Both the position numbers and the translations under genes were made by a program. The notes beneath the pieces are model-generated. The model saw only the letters and a list, made by a program, of their open reading frames with translations. It was not told the origin of the DNA and made no database searches. DNA of 13,132 nucleotides, from contig DASWGI010000298.1 of assembly GCA_036393835.1 (NCBI GenBank), positions 1 through 13,132 of the forward strand. Reading direction: 5' to 3'. Source of the DNA: VBKO01 sp036393835 (GTDB lineage: Bacteria; Myxococcota; Myxococcia; Myxococcales; 40CM-4-68-19). Within the stretch, counting starts at the first letter, position 1. Each line of letters opens with the position of its first letter. This document shows, piece by piece, positions 1 to 6,704 of the stretch.

Positions 1-288
1 CACGGTGGTGCCCAGGTTCTGCGAGCAGACGCGGCCCAGCTCGACGGTCGCCTCGCGCCCGGCGACGGCGAGGAAGGCGGCCTCCAGCTCGTCGATGTGG
101 ACCGAAGGCACCCAGCTGAACCAGCCCGGCGGTTTTTCGCAGAGCGCCCGGGTCTGCGGCGAGACGCGTTCCAGCACCTCGGCCTTCCGGCCGCGCTCGT
201 CGATGAAGTCGACGATGTTGCGGAAGAAGGTGCCGATACCCTGCCTGGGCGCCTCGCTCGCGCGGGCCGTGGCGGGGGCGGGTCGCAC
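1..288 (-). CDS. Hypothetical protein, N-terminal part (runs off the left edge)
   Basis: The minus strand is open from a GTG at 288-286 to the window edge, giving the first 96 residues of a longer protein. Third codon positions are almost all G or C, as in the neighbouring genes, and the translation looks protein-like, with a segment GIGTFFRNIVDFIDERGRK near residues 17-35 and a later VPSVHIDEL. An in-frame TAG at 300-298 leaves this GTG as the only plausible start near the open end. No Shine-Dalgarno sequence is visible, and a GTCGCA-N3-TGCGAC inverted repeat covers the start codon. The gene lies 74 bp downstream of the helicase in the same direction, so it may share its transcript. I do not recognise the family. 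Myxobacteria have several lineage-specific families of this general look, but I cannot assign one. No function is proposed. Confidence 0.6.
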   Translation of the reverse strand, partial: MRPAPATARASEAPRQGIGTFFRNIVDFIDERGRKAEVLERVSPQTRALCEKPPGWFSWVPSVHIDELEAAFLAVAGREATVELGRVCSQNLGTTV

Positions 289-296
289 GCTGCGAC
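282..296. repeat. Inverted repeat GTCGCA-N3-TGCGAC over a start codon
   Basis: The arms GTCGCA (282-287) and TGCGAC (291-296) are perfect 6-bp inverted repeats separated by CGC. They overlap the GTG start of the left-edge gene. The sequence could be an operator or an RNA hairpin that limits initiation. In DNA this GC-rich it may also be chance. Confidence 0.3.
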
Positions 297-308
297 GCTA
301 GCACGCGC

Positions 309-334
309 CAGCGGCCGCCTATAGAGCGGCGCTG
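309..334 (-). terminator. GC-rich hairpin after the helicase gene
   Basis: About 30 bp past the helicase stop, CAGCGCCGC and GCGGCCGCTG can pair as a 9-bp stem with one bulged base around the loop TCTATAG (minus-strand sense). No U-run follows, so it is at best a weak or factor-dependent terminator. The next gene starts only about 20 bp further on. Confidence 0.25.
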
Positions 335-362
335 AGCTCTTGATCGCGGCAGGTAGGGCGCG

Positions 363-2450
363 CTACTCCGTCAAGCGTGGAGGTGCACCCTCCACCTCGA
401 TCGCCCATTTCTCGTACGGCGGGTGCGGCCGCGTGGGCAGCTCGTCGAGGAAGCGGCTGGGCTTCATCAAGACGCGCGCGCGGTCCTGCTCCTCGTGCAT
501 GAGCGGGTAGCAGAGGTAAAGCTCGTCGCGGGCGCGGGTCACGCCCACGTAGAAGAGGCGCCGCTCCTCCTCCTCGCCTCCCTCGTCCTTGAGCGCCGGC
601 GCGCTGGGGAACCGCCCGTCGGCGAGCCACACCAGGAAGACCGCGCGCCACTCGAGGCCCTTCGCCTGGTGGACGCTGGAGAGCACGAGCCGCTCGTCGG
701 GGTCGGACCCCTCGATGACGTCCTCGCCTTCCAGCGAATCGAGCAGCGACAGATCGCCCAGGAGATGCTCGAGCGACTCGGCCTGCAGCGCATAGTCAGC
801 GAGCTGCCGGACGTCATCCTCGCGCGCCTGGAAGTTCGAGTAGCGGATCTTCAGCGCGTCGCGGTAGCCGGCCTCGTCCAGCACGAAGCGGACCATCTCC
901 GAAGGCTGCGAGCGCATCGACGGAGCGGCGAGCTGCGCGAGGGCCCCGCGCAGCTTCTTCAGCCCCGGGCGCGCCTTGGGCGGAACGAGCTGGTCCAGCT
1001 CCGGCCGCAGAAGCTCCATCCGCGGGTCCCGTCCCTGCTCCGCCCAGGCCTGCAGCTGGGACCACAGCGCGTCGGCGCTCGCGGCGCCGATGCCGGGCGC
1101 GAGCTTGACCACCCTCTTGAACGACAGCTCGTCGAGCGGGTTCTGCACGAAGCGCAGGTGCGCGAGCACGTCCTTGATGTGCGCCTGCTCGAAGAAGCGC
1201 ACCCCGGCCCGCACGTAGAAGGGGATCCCGCGCCGCGCCAGCTCCATCTGCAGCTCCATCGCGTGGTGGTGCGCGCGGTAGAGCACCGCCGTCTCGCGCA
1301 GGGGGATACCCTCCTCCCGCAGCTCCAGGATCCGCTGCGCGACGAACTCCGCCTGCTGGTGCACGTCGCGCAGCGGCACCAGCGCGGGCAGCACCCCGTC
1401 CTCGCGGCAGGCCGACAGCTGCTTGGGGAACTGGCGCGCGTTGCACGCGATGGAATGATTGGCGAGCGCGAGGATCTGCGGCGTGCTCCGATAGTTCACC
1501 GTGAGCTTGAACTGCTGGCAGTCCGGGTAGCGGCGGGGGAACTCGAGGATGTTCTCGAAATGCGCCCCGCGGAAGGAGTAGATGCTCTGCGCGTCGTCAC
1601 CCACCACCAGCACGTTGCGATGCGGCGCCGCCATGCGGTCGACGATCTCGCCCTGCAGGAGGTTCGTGTCCTGGTACTCGTCGACCAGGATGGCGTCGAA
1701 CTTGCGCTGCACCGCCTCGCACGCCTGCGGCACCTCCACGAGCAGCCGCTTCCAGTTCATCAGGAGGTCATCGAAGTCCATCGCGTTCATCTGCGTCTTG
1801 CGCTCGGCGAAGCGGCGCGCGACGCGCAGGATCTCGTCCTCGAGCGCGCCGAACTGGGGCCGCTCGCGCGCCAGCACGTCGGCGATCGGCCGCTGCGTGT
1901 TCACCGCGGTGGAGTAGAGATCGACGAGCACATCGGCGCGGGGGAAGCGGCGCTGGCCGACGCCCAGGCCCAGGTCGGCCGTCGCGCTGGCCATCAGCTC
2001 CTTCGCGTCCTCCCGGTCGAGGAGGCCGAATCGCTCGCCGTAGCCGAGGCGCCCGGCGTGCTCGCGCAAGAGCCCGTGCGCCACATGGTGGAAGGTGCCG
2101 CCCAAGAGCTTGCGTCCGTCGATCCGGCAGAGCCCGGCGACGCGCGCCATCATCTCGCGCGCCGCCTTGTTGGTGAAGGTGAGCAAGAGGATGCGATCGG
2201 GCGCGACGCCCTCCTCGATGAGCCGGGCCACCCGGTAGGTGAGCGTCCTCGTCTTGCCCGAGCCCGCGCCGGCGACCACCAGCGTCGGCGCCTGCGCGCA
2301 CAGCGCCACCGCGCGCTGCTCGTCGTTCAGCTCGGCGTCGAAGTCGACCAGGCCTCGCCGCGGCTGCGCGCTCTTCAGCGCGTACTTGCGTATGGTGGGG
2401 ACGGGCTCCTGCGGGACCAGTTGCTTGGCCGAAGCGCTCTCGTTGGGCAT
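363..2450 (-). CDS. UvrD/PcrA-like superfamily 1A DNA helicase
   Basis: This is a 695-aa ATP-dependent helicase of the UvrD/Rep/PcrA class. That family unwinds DNA 3' to 5' in nucleotide excision repair, mismatch repair and clearing of stalled forks. The core motifs appear in order: Q-motif region with LNDEQRAVAL (41-50), Walker A GAGSGKT (61-67), motif Ia LLTFTNKAAREM (89-100), Walker B with DEYQD (258-262), motif III GDDAQSIYSFRGA (284-296), motif IV VNYRST (318-323), motif V VHQAKGLEW (593-601) and motif VI VGVTRARD (635-642). It ends about 50 residues after motif VI, so the Tudor-like C-terminal extension of PcrA and UvrD is missing. The ATG at 2450-2448 leaves a 40-residue polar leader before the Q-motif and has no clear Shine-Dalgarno sequence. 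It lies 32 bp downstream of the XdhC-family gene, so the two are probably co-transcribed. Family assignment is firm; which paralogue it is cannot be decided here. Confidence 0.95.
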   Translation of the reverse strand: MPNESASAKQLVPQEPVPTIRKYALKSAQPRRGLVDFDAELNDEQRAVALCAQAPTLVVAGAGSGKTRTLTYRVARLIEEGVAPDRILLLTFTNKAAREMMARVAGLCRIDGRKLLGGTFHHVAHGLLREHAGRLGYGERFGLLDREDAKELMASATADLGLGVGQRRFPRADVLVDLYSTAVNTQRPIADVLARERPQFGALEDEILRVARRFAERKTQMNAMDFDDLLMNWKRLLVEVPQACEAVQRKFDAILVDEYQDTNLLQGEIVDRMAAPHRNVLVVGDDAQSIYSFRGAHFENILEFPRRYPDCQQFKLTVNYRSTPQILALANHSIACNARQFPKQLSACREDGVLPALVPLRDVHQQAEFVAQRILELREEGIPLRETAVLYRAHHHAMELQMELARRGIPFYVRAGVRFFEQAHIKDVLAHLRFVQNPLDELSFKRVVKLAPGIGAASADALWSQLQAWAEQGRDPRMELLRPELDQLVPPKARPGLKKLRGALAQLAAPSMRSQPSEMVRFVLDEAGYRDALKIRYSNFQAREDDVRQLADYALQAESLEHLLGDLSLLDSLEGEDVIEGSDPDERLVLSSVHQAKGLEWRAVFLVWLADGRFPSAPALKDEGGEEEERRLFYVGVTRARDELYLCYPLMHEEQDRARVLMKPSRFLDELPTRPHPPYEKWAIEVEGAPPRLTE

Positions 2451-2482
2451 CGGCGCACGGTAGTGAACATCCGTACAGCCCG

Positions 2483-3451
2483 TCAAGTTCGCGTGTCGGG
2501 ATCGCCTCCCACCTGGTCCGCGTTCTCCGCGTCCGCACGGTGATCCCTTTGACTTTTCTGCGTCGGGCCGAGGCGGTTGTGCGCCAGCTCCCCGGAGCTC
2601 TTCACCAGGAGGATCTCGGCGAGGATGGAGATGGCGATCTCGCCCGGCGACTTGTCGCCGAGCTTGAGCCCGATGGGCGCGTGCAGCCGCGCGTCCGCGC
2701 GCGGATCGCGCCCCAGCCGCCGTGCGATCGAGCGCAGGATCAACGCGACCTTGCGGCGGCTGCCGATGAGCCCGACGTAGCGGGCAGGAGTTCGCAGGGC
2801 CGCCTCGAGCACCGCCTCGTCGAGCGCGTGGCACCTGGTGAGGACGACCACGAAGTCCTCCGGCCCGGGTGACAGTCCGCCGAGCGGCTCTTTCTCCAGA
2901 TCGGCGCAGCGGACCTCGGCGGCGCGCGGGAACCGCTCGCGCCGGGCGAAGTCCGGGCGGTCGTCCACCACCACGGCGCACAGCCCGGCCTCCGCGGCGA
3001 GGTTCGCGACCCGCTCGCCCACGTGCCCCGCGCCGTAGAGCACGAGCCGGGCGGCGGGACGGACAACGTCGATGAACAGGCTCACCTCGCCGCCACACTT
3101 CATGCCCAGGTCCTCGCCCGGCGACGGCACCGCGGGAAGCGGCTCGGCGGCATCGCCCGCGGTGGTCAGCGCGAACCGCCGCATCCCCGATCCGCCGCCC
3201 CCGCGCAGCAGCTGGACCGCCTCGAACAGGACGCTCGCCTCGAGCGGTCCGCCTCCCACCGTGCCGCAGATGGATCCGTCCGGCGCGACCAGCATCTTGG
3301 CGCCGGCGTCGCGAGGCGCGGACCGGTCGGTCGCCACCACCGTGCACAGCGCGAAGGGCTCGCGCGCCGTCGCCCGCCGCGCCGCCTCGGCGAACAGCTC
3401 GGCGTCGCTGCGCGGCCCGCCGGGCGCGACCGCACCCTTGGCGTCGATCAC
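2483..3451 (-). CDS. XdhC/CoxI-family protein (molybdenum-enzyme maturation factor)
   Basis: The 322-aa product has both XdhC-family halves. The N-terminal XdhC_CoxI part shows RDAGAKMLVAPDG (47-59), GTVGGGPLEA (63-72) and LGMKCGG (115-121). The C-terminal Rossmann part shows LYGAGHVGE (138-146), VVDDRP (161-166), GLIGSRRK (227-234) and APIGL followed by EIAISILAEI (258-280). Known members bind molybdenum cofactor, help sulfurate it and insert it into xanthine dehydrogenase-type hydroxylases. The usual His of the TH-x-H segment is Arg here (TRCHALD, 205-211). The last 30 or so residues are a charged tail outside the domain. The GTG at 3451-3449 is chosen because GGAGG (3463-3459) stands 7 nt upstream; a longer reading frame reaches 3529 but would use no such site. 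No molybdenum hydroxylase gene lies in the window, so its client is elsewhere or unknown. Confidence 0.9.
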   Translation of the reverse strand: MIDAKGAVAPGGPRSDAELFAEAARRATAREPFALCTVVATDRSAPRDAGAKMLVAPDGSICGTVGGGPLEASVLFEAVQLLRGGGGSGMRRFALTTAGDAAEPLPAVPSPGEDLGMKCGGEVSLFIDVVRPAARLVLYGAGHVGERVANLAAEAGLCAVVVDDRPDFARRERFPRAAEVRCADLEKEPLGGLSPGPEDFVVVLTRCHALDEAVLEAALRTPARYVGLIGSRRKVALILRSIARRLGRDPRADARLHAPIGLKLGDKSPGEIAISILAEILLVKSSGELAHNRLGPTQKSQRDHRADAENADQVGGDPDTRT

Positions 3452-3475
3452 GATTCGGCCTCCACGAGGAGAGTC

Positions 3476-3481
3476 TACAAT
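3476..3481 (+). promoter_or_regulatory. Possible -10 element in the divergent xdhC/phosphatase gap
   Basis: The 83-bp gap between the divergent XdhC-family and HAD phosphatase genes must hold promoters for both. TACAAT matches the -10 consensus at five of six positions on the plus strand, but no good -35 stands 16-18 bp upstream. It is a weak candidate for the phosphatase promoter. No convincing minus-strand promoter was found. Confidence 0.25.
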
Positions 3482-3534
3482 GGCTCGGAACTTCGATCTT
3501 GCGACAGTCGCGTTCGCCCGGTTATGCACCTCCG

Positions 3535-4224
3535 GTGCAGACCACTCCGGTCGCCGTCGTCTGCGACTTCGACGGAACCGCCACGCTCCTCGACATCGGC
3601 GACGAGATCAGCAAGCACTTCGGCGGTGCCGCGCACTGGGAGGCGGAAAGCGCACGGTTCCGCCGCGGCGAGCTGGGCACGCGCGGGATCATCCAGGCCA
3701 TCTATACCGAGGTGTTCGCGAGCGAGGACGAAGTGCGCGCCTTCGCGGCTCGGGAGGCGCGGCTGCGGCCAGGGTTCTCCGAGCTGATCGCGGCGTGCCG
3801 CGCGCGCGGCGCTCCGTTCGTCCTCGCGTCGGGCGGGCTGCGGCAGTACATCGAGGCGATCCTCGAGGCGCACCTTCCGCCGGAGCTGCGCGCTCACGTC
3901 CGGATCCTCGCCAACGAGGGCGTCTTCGGCCCCGGCAGCCTCCGGGTAAGTTTCCCCACCGAGGACGCCGCTCGCGAGCTGGGCTGCGCGGCGTGCGGCT
4001 CGTGCAAGCGCGTCGCCGTGGCCGAGGCGCGCAAGTTGGGCGCGCGCCACGTGATCGGAGCGGGCGACGGGTTCGCGGACCGCTGCCTGGCGCGGTCGGC
4101 CGACTCGGTCTGGGCGCGCGAAGGGAGCTTCCTGCACCGCTGGTGCGTCGAGAACCGCGTCGCGCACACGCCGTTCTCGGCCCTGGACGGCCTGGCGAGC
4201 GCCGTCGCCGGATTCCCGGAATAG
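3535..4224 (+). CDS. MtnX-like HAD-superfamily phosphatase
   Basis: The 229-aa product has the four HAD motifs. Motif I is CDFDGTATLLD with nucleophile D11 and acid D13. Motif II is VLASGG with S99. Motif III is K158. Motif IV is GAGDGFADRCLA with D178 and D182. The cap inserted after motif I and the segment CAACGSCK (151-158) are typical of the MtnX / phosphoserine-phosphatase-like HAD-IB group. In methionine salvage, MtnX removes phosphate from 2-hydroxy-3-keto-5-methylthiopentenyl-1-phosphate. No other salvage gene is visible, so the substrate is only inferred. The GTG at 3535 places the start just before the first beta strand. A TTG at 3499 would add 12 residues. Neither has a clear Shine-Dalgarno sequence, so the start is uncertain. 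It is divergent from the XdhC-family gene and converges on a small minus-strand gene 8 bp away. Confidence 0.85.
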   Translation: MQTTPVAVVCDFDGTATLLDIGDEISKHFGGAAHWEAESARFRRGELGTRGIIQAIYTEVFASEDEVRAFAAREARLRPGFSELIAACRARGAPFVLASGGLRQYIEAILEAHLPPELRAHVRILANEGVFGPGSLRVSFPTEDAARELGCAACGSCKRVAVAEARKLGARHVIGAGDGFADRCLARSADSVWAREGSFLHRWCVENRVAHTPFSALDGLASAVAGFPE

Positions 4225-4232
4225 CTTTCGCG

Positions 4233-4454
4233 CTACGCGGGCTGCTGCGCGACCTCGAGCGCCAGCATCGCGAGCGCCCGGTTCAGGAGCGACAGCCGGC
4301 GCCGGGCCGCGGCGATCGCAGCGCGCGCGCGCGGCGAGTCGTCGTGGTAGCGCTGCATCGTTTCCTTCAGGTGCTCGTAGGCCAGTTGAACGCGGCCGAT
4401 GAGCACGATCCGGCTGACCCTGTCCTGCCCCACCTGCTTCGCTTGGCTGCGCAT
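4233..4454 (-). CDS. Small helical protein of unknown function (73 aa)
   Basis: This 73-residue protein is soluble and basic and appears entirely helical. A first amphipathic helix spans about 13-37 (VSRIVLIGRVQLAYEHLKET). A second, rich in Ala, Arg and Leu, spans about 41-69 with leucines in RRRLSLLNRALAMLALE. The pattern suggests a two-helix hairpin or a coiled-coil dimer. There are no cysteines, signal peptide or membrane segment. The ATG at 4454-4452 is well supported by GGAGGG 7 nt upstream (4467-4462), which is the main reason to accept this as a gene. Its stop faces the stop of the MtnX-like gene across 8 bp. I do not recognise the family and propose no function. Confidence 0.65.
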   Translation of the reverse strand: MRSQAKQVGQDRVSRIVLIGRVQLAYEHLKETMQRYHDDSPRARAAIAAARRRLSLLNRALAMLALEVAQQPA

Positions 4455-4663
4455 CTTCCGTCCCTCCGACGCGAGCGCTGCTGCCCACGCTGAACACTCG
4501 TTGGATGCACGCGGCCGGCCAGTTCTTCAGGTCTACCATAACCCACTGGAATCATTAGGGAGCGCAGGTGGATGGACGTCGAAAGGTGCCGGAAGATCCA
4601 GCCGACCGTCGAGGATCCGACGGGCGGCGGCCGTCATTTTTTCCCAACCGGGGTGACGGACTG
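4455..4663. other. 209-bp intergenic region between a small gene and the NtrC-type regulator
   Basis: This gap must carry the promoter of the 73-aa gene (minus strand) and the 3' end of the regulator transcript. The stretch around 4520-4560 is richer in A+T than its surroundings and is the likeliest promoter region, but no pair of hexamers with good spacing stands out. CCGTCA (4631-4636) and TGACGG (4654-4659) form an inverted repeat just past the regulator stop. A terminator-like hairpin facing the plus strand is listed separately. No tRNA or known RNA family was recognised. Confidence 0.5.
4619..4642 (+). terminator. Terminator-like hairpin with a T6 run, plus strand
   Basis: GACGG (4619-4623) and CCGTC (4631-4635) form a 5-bp GC-rich stem with a 7-nt loop, followed one base later by six T residues (4637-4642). 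An alternative stem, CCGTCG (4606-4611) with CGACGG (4618-4623), overlaps it. A T6 tract is unusual in this GC-rich DNA. The orientation suits transcripts moving rightward, yet no plus-strand gene ends nearby; the closest ends at 4224 beyond an opposing gene. It may guard the 3' end of the regulator gene against antisense reading. Confidence 0.35.
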
Positions 4664-6085
4664 TCACTCCTCGGGTCCGACCAGGCGTGACAGCGTCTTC
4701 CGATCGATGCCGAGGGCCTCCGCGGCACGGGTCTTGTTGCCGCCCAAATCGCGCAGCACCCGCTCTGCGTACCGGCGGTTCAGCTCATCCAGCGTCGGGC
4801 GGTCCGCCAGCAGCGGATCCGGCGCCGGCGGCGGAGGAAGGACGGCCACCTGGGGCGGCGTCGGCGCGCGCTCCGGCAGGCCGCGCGACTTGCGCCACTG
4901 ATCGCGCACCGCCTCGGGCAGGTCCTCGGGCAGGATGGTCCCTCCGGGGTTCAGGGCCAGCGCGCGCGCCACCGCGTTCTCCAACTCGCGCACGTTGCCG
5001 GGCCAATCGTAGGCGAGCAGCGCCTCGCGGCCCTCGTTGGTGATGTTCGCGCCGCGGGCGCCGGCGTGCCGCGCGGCGAAGTGCTCCGCCAGCAGCGGGA
5101 CGTCCTCGGGGCGCTCGCGCAGCGGGGGCAGCCGGATGGTGACGACGTTCAGCCGGTAGAAGAGGTCCTCGCGGAACCGACCGGACTTCACCTCGGCGGC
5201 GAGGTCCTTGTTGGTGGCCGCGACCACGCGCGTGTCCACCTTCACGGCGGACGACTCGCCGACGCGGCGGATCTCCCCTTCCTGCACCACGCGCAGGAGC
5301 TGGCCCTGGATGCGCTGCCCGATGTCGCCGATCTCGTCGAGGAACAGGGTCCCGCCGCTCGCTTCCTCGAACAGACCGCGCCGGGCGCCCGTCGCGCCGG
5401 TGAAGCTGCCCCGCGCATGGCCGAACAGCTCGCTCTCCAGCACGCCCTCGGCGATCGCGCCACAGTCGACGGCGATGAACGGACCCTGCGCCCGGCGCGA
5501 GGCCCCGTGGATGGCGCGCGCCACCAGCTCCTTCCCGGTGCCGGATTCCCCTACCACCAGCACGGTCGCGTCCGTCGACGCGACTCGCGCCGCCGTCTTG
5601 TAGACCTGCAGCATGACCTCGCTGCGCCCGACCACGTTCTGCAGCGAGTACTTCTCGCTGATCTCGCGCTTGAGCCGCCGGTTCTCGGCGCTGAGCCGCC
5701 GGTGCCGGAGGGCGCGGTCCACCACCAGCTTGATGGCGTTCACGTCGTACGGCTTGGAGATGTAGTCGTACGCCCCGCGCCGGATGGCGTCGACCGCGCC
5801 GTCCACGTTGCCGAAGGCGGTGACCAGCAGCACGGGCGTCTCGACGACGTTCTTCACCACCCAGTCGAGCACCTCGAGCCCGTCCGCCTCGACCATGCGG
5901 ATGTCGCTGACCACCGCGTCGAAGCCCTCGCCGCCGCGCTGCTGCTCCTCGCGCAGGAGCTTCAGCGCCTCCGCCCCATCGGTCGCGACCGCCACCTGGT
6001 GGCCGTCCTCGGCGAGGATCTGCGCCATCAGCCCGCGCGAGGCCAGGTCGTCGTCCACCACCAGGATGCGAGCCAGCTCTCCCAT
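4664..6085 (-). CDS. NtrC-family sigma-54-dependent response regulator
   Basis: The 473-aa protein has a receiver domain (about 6-120), an AAA+ sigma-54 interaction domain (about 150-390) and a Fis-type helix-turn-helix (about 446-468, with NKTRAAEALGIDRKTLSRL). The receiver has the acidic pair D11/D12, phosphoacceptor D61, T89 and K111. The AAA+ domain shows Walker A GESGTGKE (179-186), Walker B GGTLFLDEIGD (244-254) and the arginine-finger region SGRFREDLFYRLN. The sigma-54 contact loop reads GSFTGA (226-231) instead of the common GAFTGA. A proline-rich linker (about 404-429) precedes the DNA-binding domain. The ATG at 6085-6083 has GGAGG only 3 nt upstream. The start lies 11 bp after the Doc-type toxin stop, so co-transcription with the toxin-antitoxin pair is likely. 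The kinase upstream at 7188-8699 is the obvious partner. Its targets are not visible; no sigma-54 promoter was found in the window. Confidence 0.95.
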   Translation of the reverse strand: MGELARILVVDDDLASRGLMAQILAEDGHQVAVATDGAEALKLLREEQQRGGEGFDAVVSDIRMVEADGLEVLDWVVKNVVETPVLLVTAFGNVDGAVDAIRRGAYDYISKPYDVNAIKLVVDRALRHRRLSAENRRLKREISEKYSLQNVVGRSEVMLQVYKTAARVASTDATVLVVGESGTGKELVARAIHGASRRAQGPFIAVDCGAIAEGVLESELFGHARGSFTGATGARRGLFEEASGGTLFLDEIGDIGQRIQGQLLRVVQEGEIRRVGESSAVKVDTRVVAATNKDLAAEVKSGRFREDLFYRLNVVTIRLPPLRERPEDVPLLAEHFAARHAGARGANITNEGREALLAYDWPGNVRELENAVARALALNPGGTILPEDLPEAVRDQWRKSRGLPERAPTPPQVAVLPPPPAPDPLLADRPTLDELNRRYAERVLRDLGGNKTRAAEALGIDRKTLSRLVGPEE

Positions 6086-6096
6086 GCGCCTCCAGC

Positions 6097-6480
6097 TTAG
6101 CGCGTGTTGGCCTTGAGGAAGACCGCGACCTGCGCCTTGTCGGTCCGTCCCTCGGCGACCCCGAGGACCAACTCGACGAGATCGTGTGGTTCCGCCGCGA
6201 GCTCCAGGTCGTTCAAGCCGAGGAACGCGATCGCGCACATCAGCCCGGCCCTCTTGTTCCCGTCGACGAAGGGATGGTTGCGGATGAGGTGAAATAGATA
6301 AGCGGCAGCCATCTCCGGCAGCGAAGGATGGAGCCACTGGCCGCCGAACGTCGCCTGAGGCATCGCGAGCGCGGATTGAAGCAGCGCGAGGTCGCGGATG
6401 CCGGTCTCGCCGCCGTAGCGGGAGATCTGATCGGCGTGCAGCGCCAGAACTTCGTCGAGCGAGGGGAAGGCTGGCTTCAC
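6097..6480 (-). CDS. doc: Doc-type Fic-fold toxin
   Basis: The 127-aa product matches the Doc (death-on-curing) branch of the Fic superfamily in length and motif. The active-site loop is HPFVDGNKRAG (69-79), with the family's His, Phe, Asp, Asn, Lys and Arg (H69, F71, D73, N75, K76, R77). The N-terminal segment SRYGGETGIRDLALLQSALAMP (two short blocks, about 20-41) is typical of Doc-like proteins. The phage P1 Doc toxin phosphorylates elongation factor Tu and stops translation; the same activity is inferred here from the loop. The GTG start overlaps the antitoxin stop in a GTGA junction (6480-6477), so translation is probably coupled. All motif residues are present, so the toxin looks intact. 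The NtrC-type gene begins 11 bp downstream. Confidence 0.9.
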   Translation of the reverse strand: MKPAFPSLDEVLALHADQISRYGGETGIRDLALLQSALAMPQATFGGQWLHPSLPEMAAAYLFHLIRNHPFVDGNKRAGLMCAIAFLGLNDLELAAEPHDLVELVLGVAEGRTDKAQVAVFLKANTR

Positions 6481-6704
6481 TCCGCGAGCCGCTTGAATAC
6501 CCCGGCGTACTTGCGGTGGGCCTGCTCGACGGTCTTGCGTAGCTTGGCCGAGCGCTTCGGAGACGACACGGGCGAGACCAGCAACACGCGCCCGTCGGTG
6601 GACACCTCGAGTTCCGTATCTCCGTCAATGTTCGCTTCCTCGAGAAGGGCCTTGTCGAGGACGAGCGCGAGGCTGTTGCCTGTCCGAACGAGCTTCTTGC
6701 GCAT
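6477..6704 (-). CDS. AbrB/MazE-type antitoxin paired with the Doc toxin
   Basis: This 75-aa protein begins with a swapped-hairpin AbrB-like DNA-binding domain (about 1-45), with RKKLVRTGNSLALVLDKALL at the start and a later VLLVSPV strand. A basic helical tail (about 50-75) ends in YAGVFKRLAE. In Phd-type antitoxins a comparable C-terminal helix occupies the Doc toxin cleft. The classical Doc partner is Phd, but Doc toxins paired with AbrB-fold antitoxins are also known. The ATG at 6704-6702 is chosen because it sits directly before the AbrB fold. A GTG at 6746 would add 14 residues and would lie in the -35 region of the promoter found here. No Shine-Dalgarno sequence precedes the ATG. The stop overlaps the toxin start by 4 nt. 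Confidence 0.9.
   Translation of the reverse strand: MRKKLVRTGNSLALVLDKALLEEANIDGDTELEVSTDGRVLLVSPVSSPKRSAKLRKTVEQAHRKYAGVFKRLAE

Noticed and set aside
423..2543. 706-residue plus-strand reading frame opposite the helicase
   Set aside because: It is the antisense shadow of a gene with every helicase motif; its translation is rich in Arg, Leu, Val, His and Glu with no recognisable domain.
3452..3529. 26-residue upstream extension of the XdhC-family protein
   Set aside because: GGAGG at ideal spacing before GTG 3451 decides the start, and the extension has no family character.
3072..4493. 473-residue plus-strand frame across XdhC, the phosphatase and the small gene
   Set aside because: It overlaps three better-supported genes, and its Arg- and Pro-rich composition is typical of out-of-frame high-GC DNA.
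4455..4663. tRNA or known riboswitch in the largest intergenic gap
   Set aside because: No cloverleaf, conserved T-loop or known aptamer core was found on either strand.
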